Below are positions 5,048 to 5,073 of a stretch of 5,073 nt of DNA, in pieces. The DNA is from Thalassolituus sp. (GTDB taxonomy: Bacteria > Pseudomonadota > Gammaproteobacteria > Pseudomonadales > Oceanobacteraceae). The translations under genes and the position numbers were made by a program. The stretch's first letter is position 1. The number at the start of each line of letters is the position of its first letter. The notes under the pieces were generated by a model. The model was given only the letters and a program-made list of their open reading frames with translations. It did no database searches and was not told the origin of the DNA. The stretch lies in NCBI GenBank assembly GCA_029212275.1, contig JARGOI010000212.1, positions 1 through 5,073 on the forward strand, in the 5' to 3' direction.

Positions 5048-5073
5048 TATTGCCTCCTCATATTGCTTCCTCA
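5048..5073. repeat. 13-bp tandem repeat running into the window edge
   Basis: TATTGCCTCCTCA (5048-5060) is followed immediately by TATTGCTTCCTCA (5061-5073), 12 of 13 bases identical. More copies may lie beyond the edge. On the plus strand the CCTCC core resembles the anti-Shine-Dalgarno end of 16S rRNA; on the minus strand it reads AGGAGG. Confidence 0.7.

Overview
The window looks like chromosomal DNA of a gammaproteobacterium, probably of a marine or Oceanospirillales/Alteromonadales-like lineage. This is inferred from protein style (a BatD with a cytoplasmic C-terminal domain, a gammaproteobacterial TrmK-like methyltransferase, a tail-less Dps), moderate GC content, compact spacing and Shine-Dalgarno use. 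The species cannot be fixed from the sequence alone.

Left part (1-3421), plus strand: three co-directional genes with short gaps and no visible terminator between them. They are the 3' nine-tenths of batD (membrane-anchored protein of Bat/aerotolerance loci), a classical short-chain dehydrogenase/reductase, and a TrmK/COG2384-type SAM-dependent methyltransferase. They may be co-transcribed, but their functions are not obviously linked. The SDR gene has two in-frame candidate starts, each inside a copy of a near-duplicated initiation region. The methyltransferase gene lacks a clear ribosome binding site, and its start codon can pair with upstream sequence.

Middle and right part (3441-4647), minus strand, convergent with the first block: a Dps-family ferritin-like protein with an intact ferroxidase site and its own strong terminator, then upstream of it a small outer-membrane-type lipoprotein of unknown function, also with its own terminator. 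The dps upstream region carries a perfect 7-bp inverted repeat (CAGTGCA-N8-TGCACTG) and a 9-bp direct repeat, which are good candidates for regulatory sites.

Right end (4648-5073): no convincing gene. It holds two short stop-separated frames of doubtful meaning and, near the edge, a plus-strand extended -10 promoter (TGATATACT) with a C-rich discriminator. A small hairpin and a 13-bp tandem repeat follow, and the repeat runs into the window edge. This is probably the start of a transcription unit whose main gene lies outside.

I see no CRISPR array, transposase, phage gene, tRNA or rRNA. Most of the window is ordinary housekeeping and stress DNA. The items most worth a second look are the dps operator-like repeat, the right-edge promoter and leader, the duplicated SDR start region, the trmK start hairpin and the uncharacterised lipoprotein.
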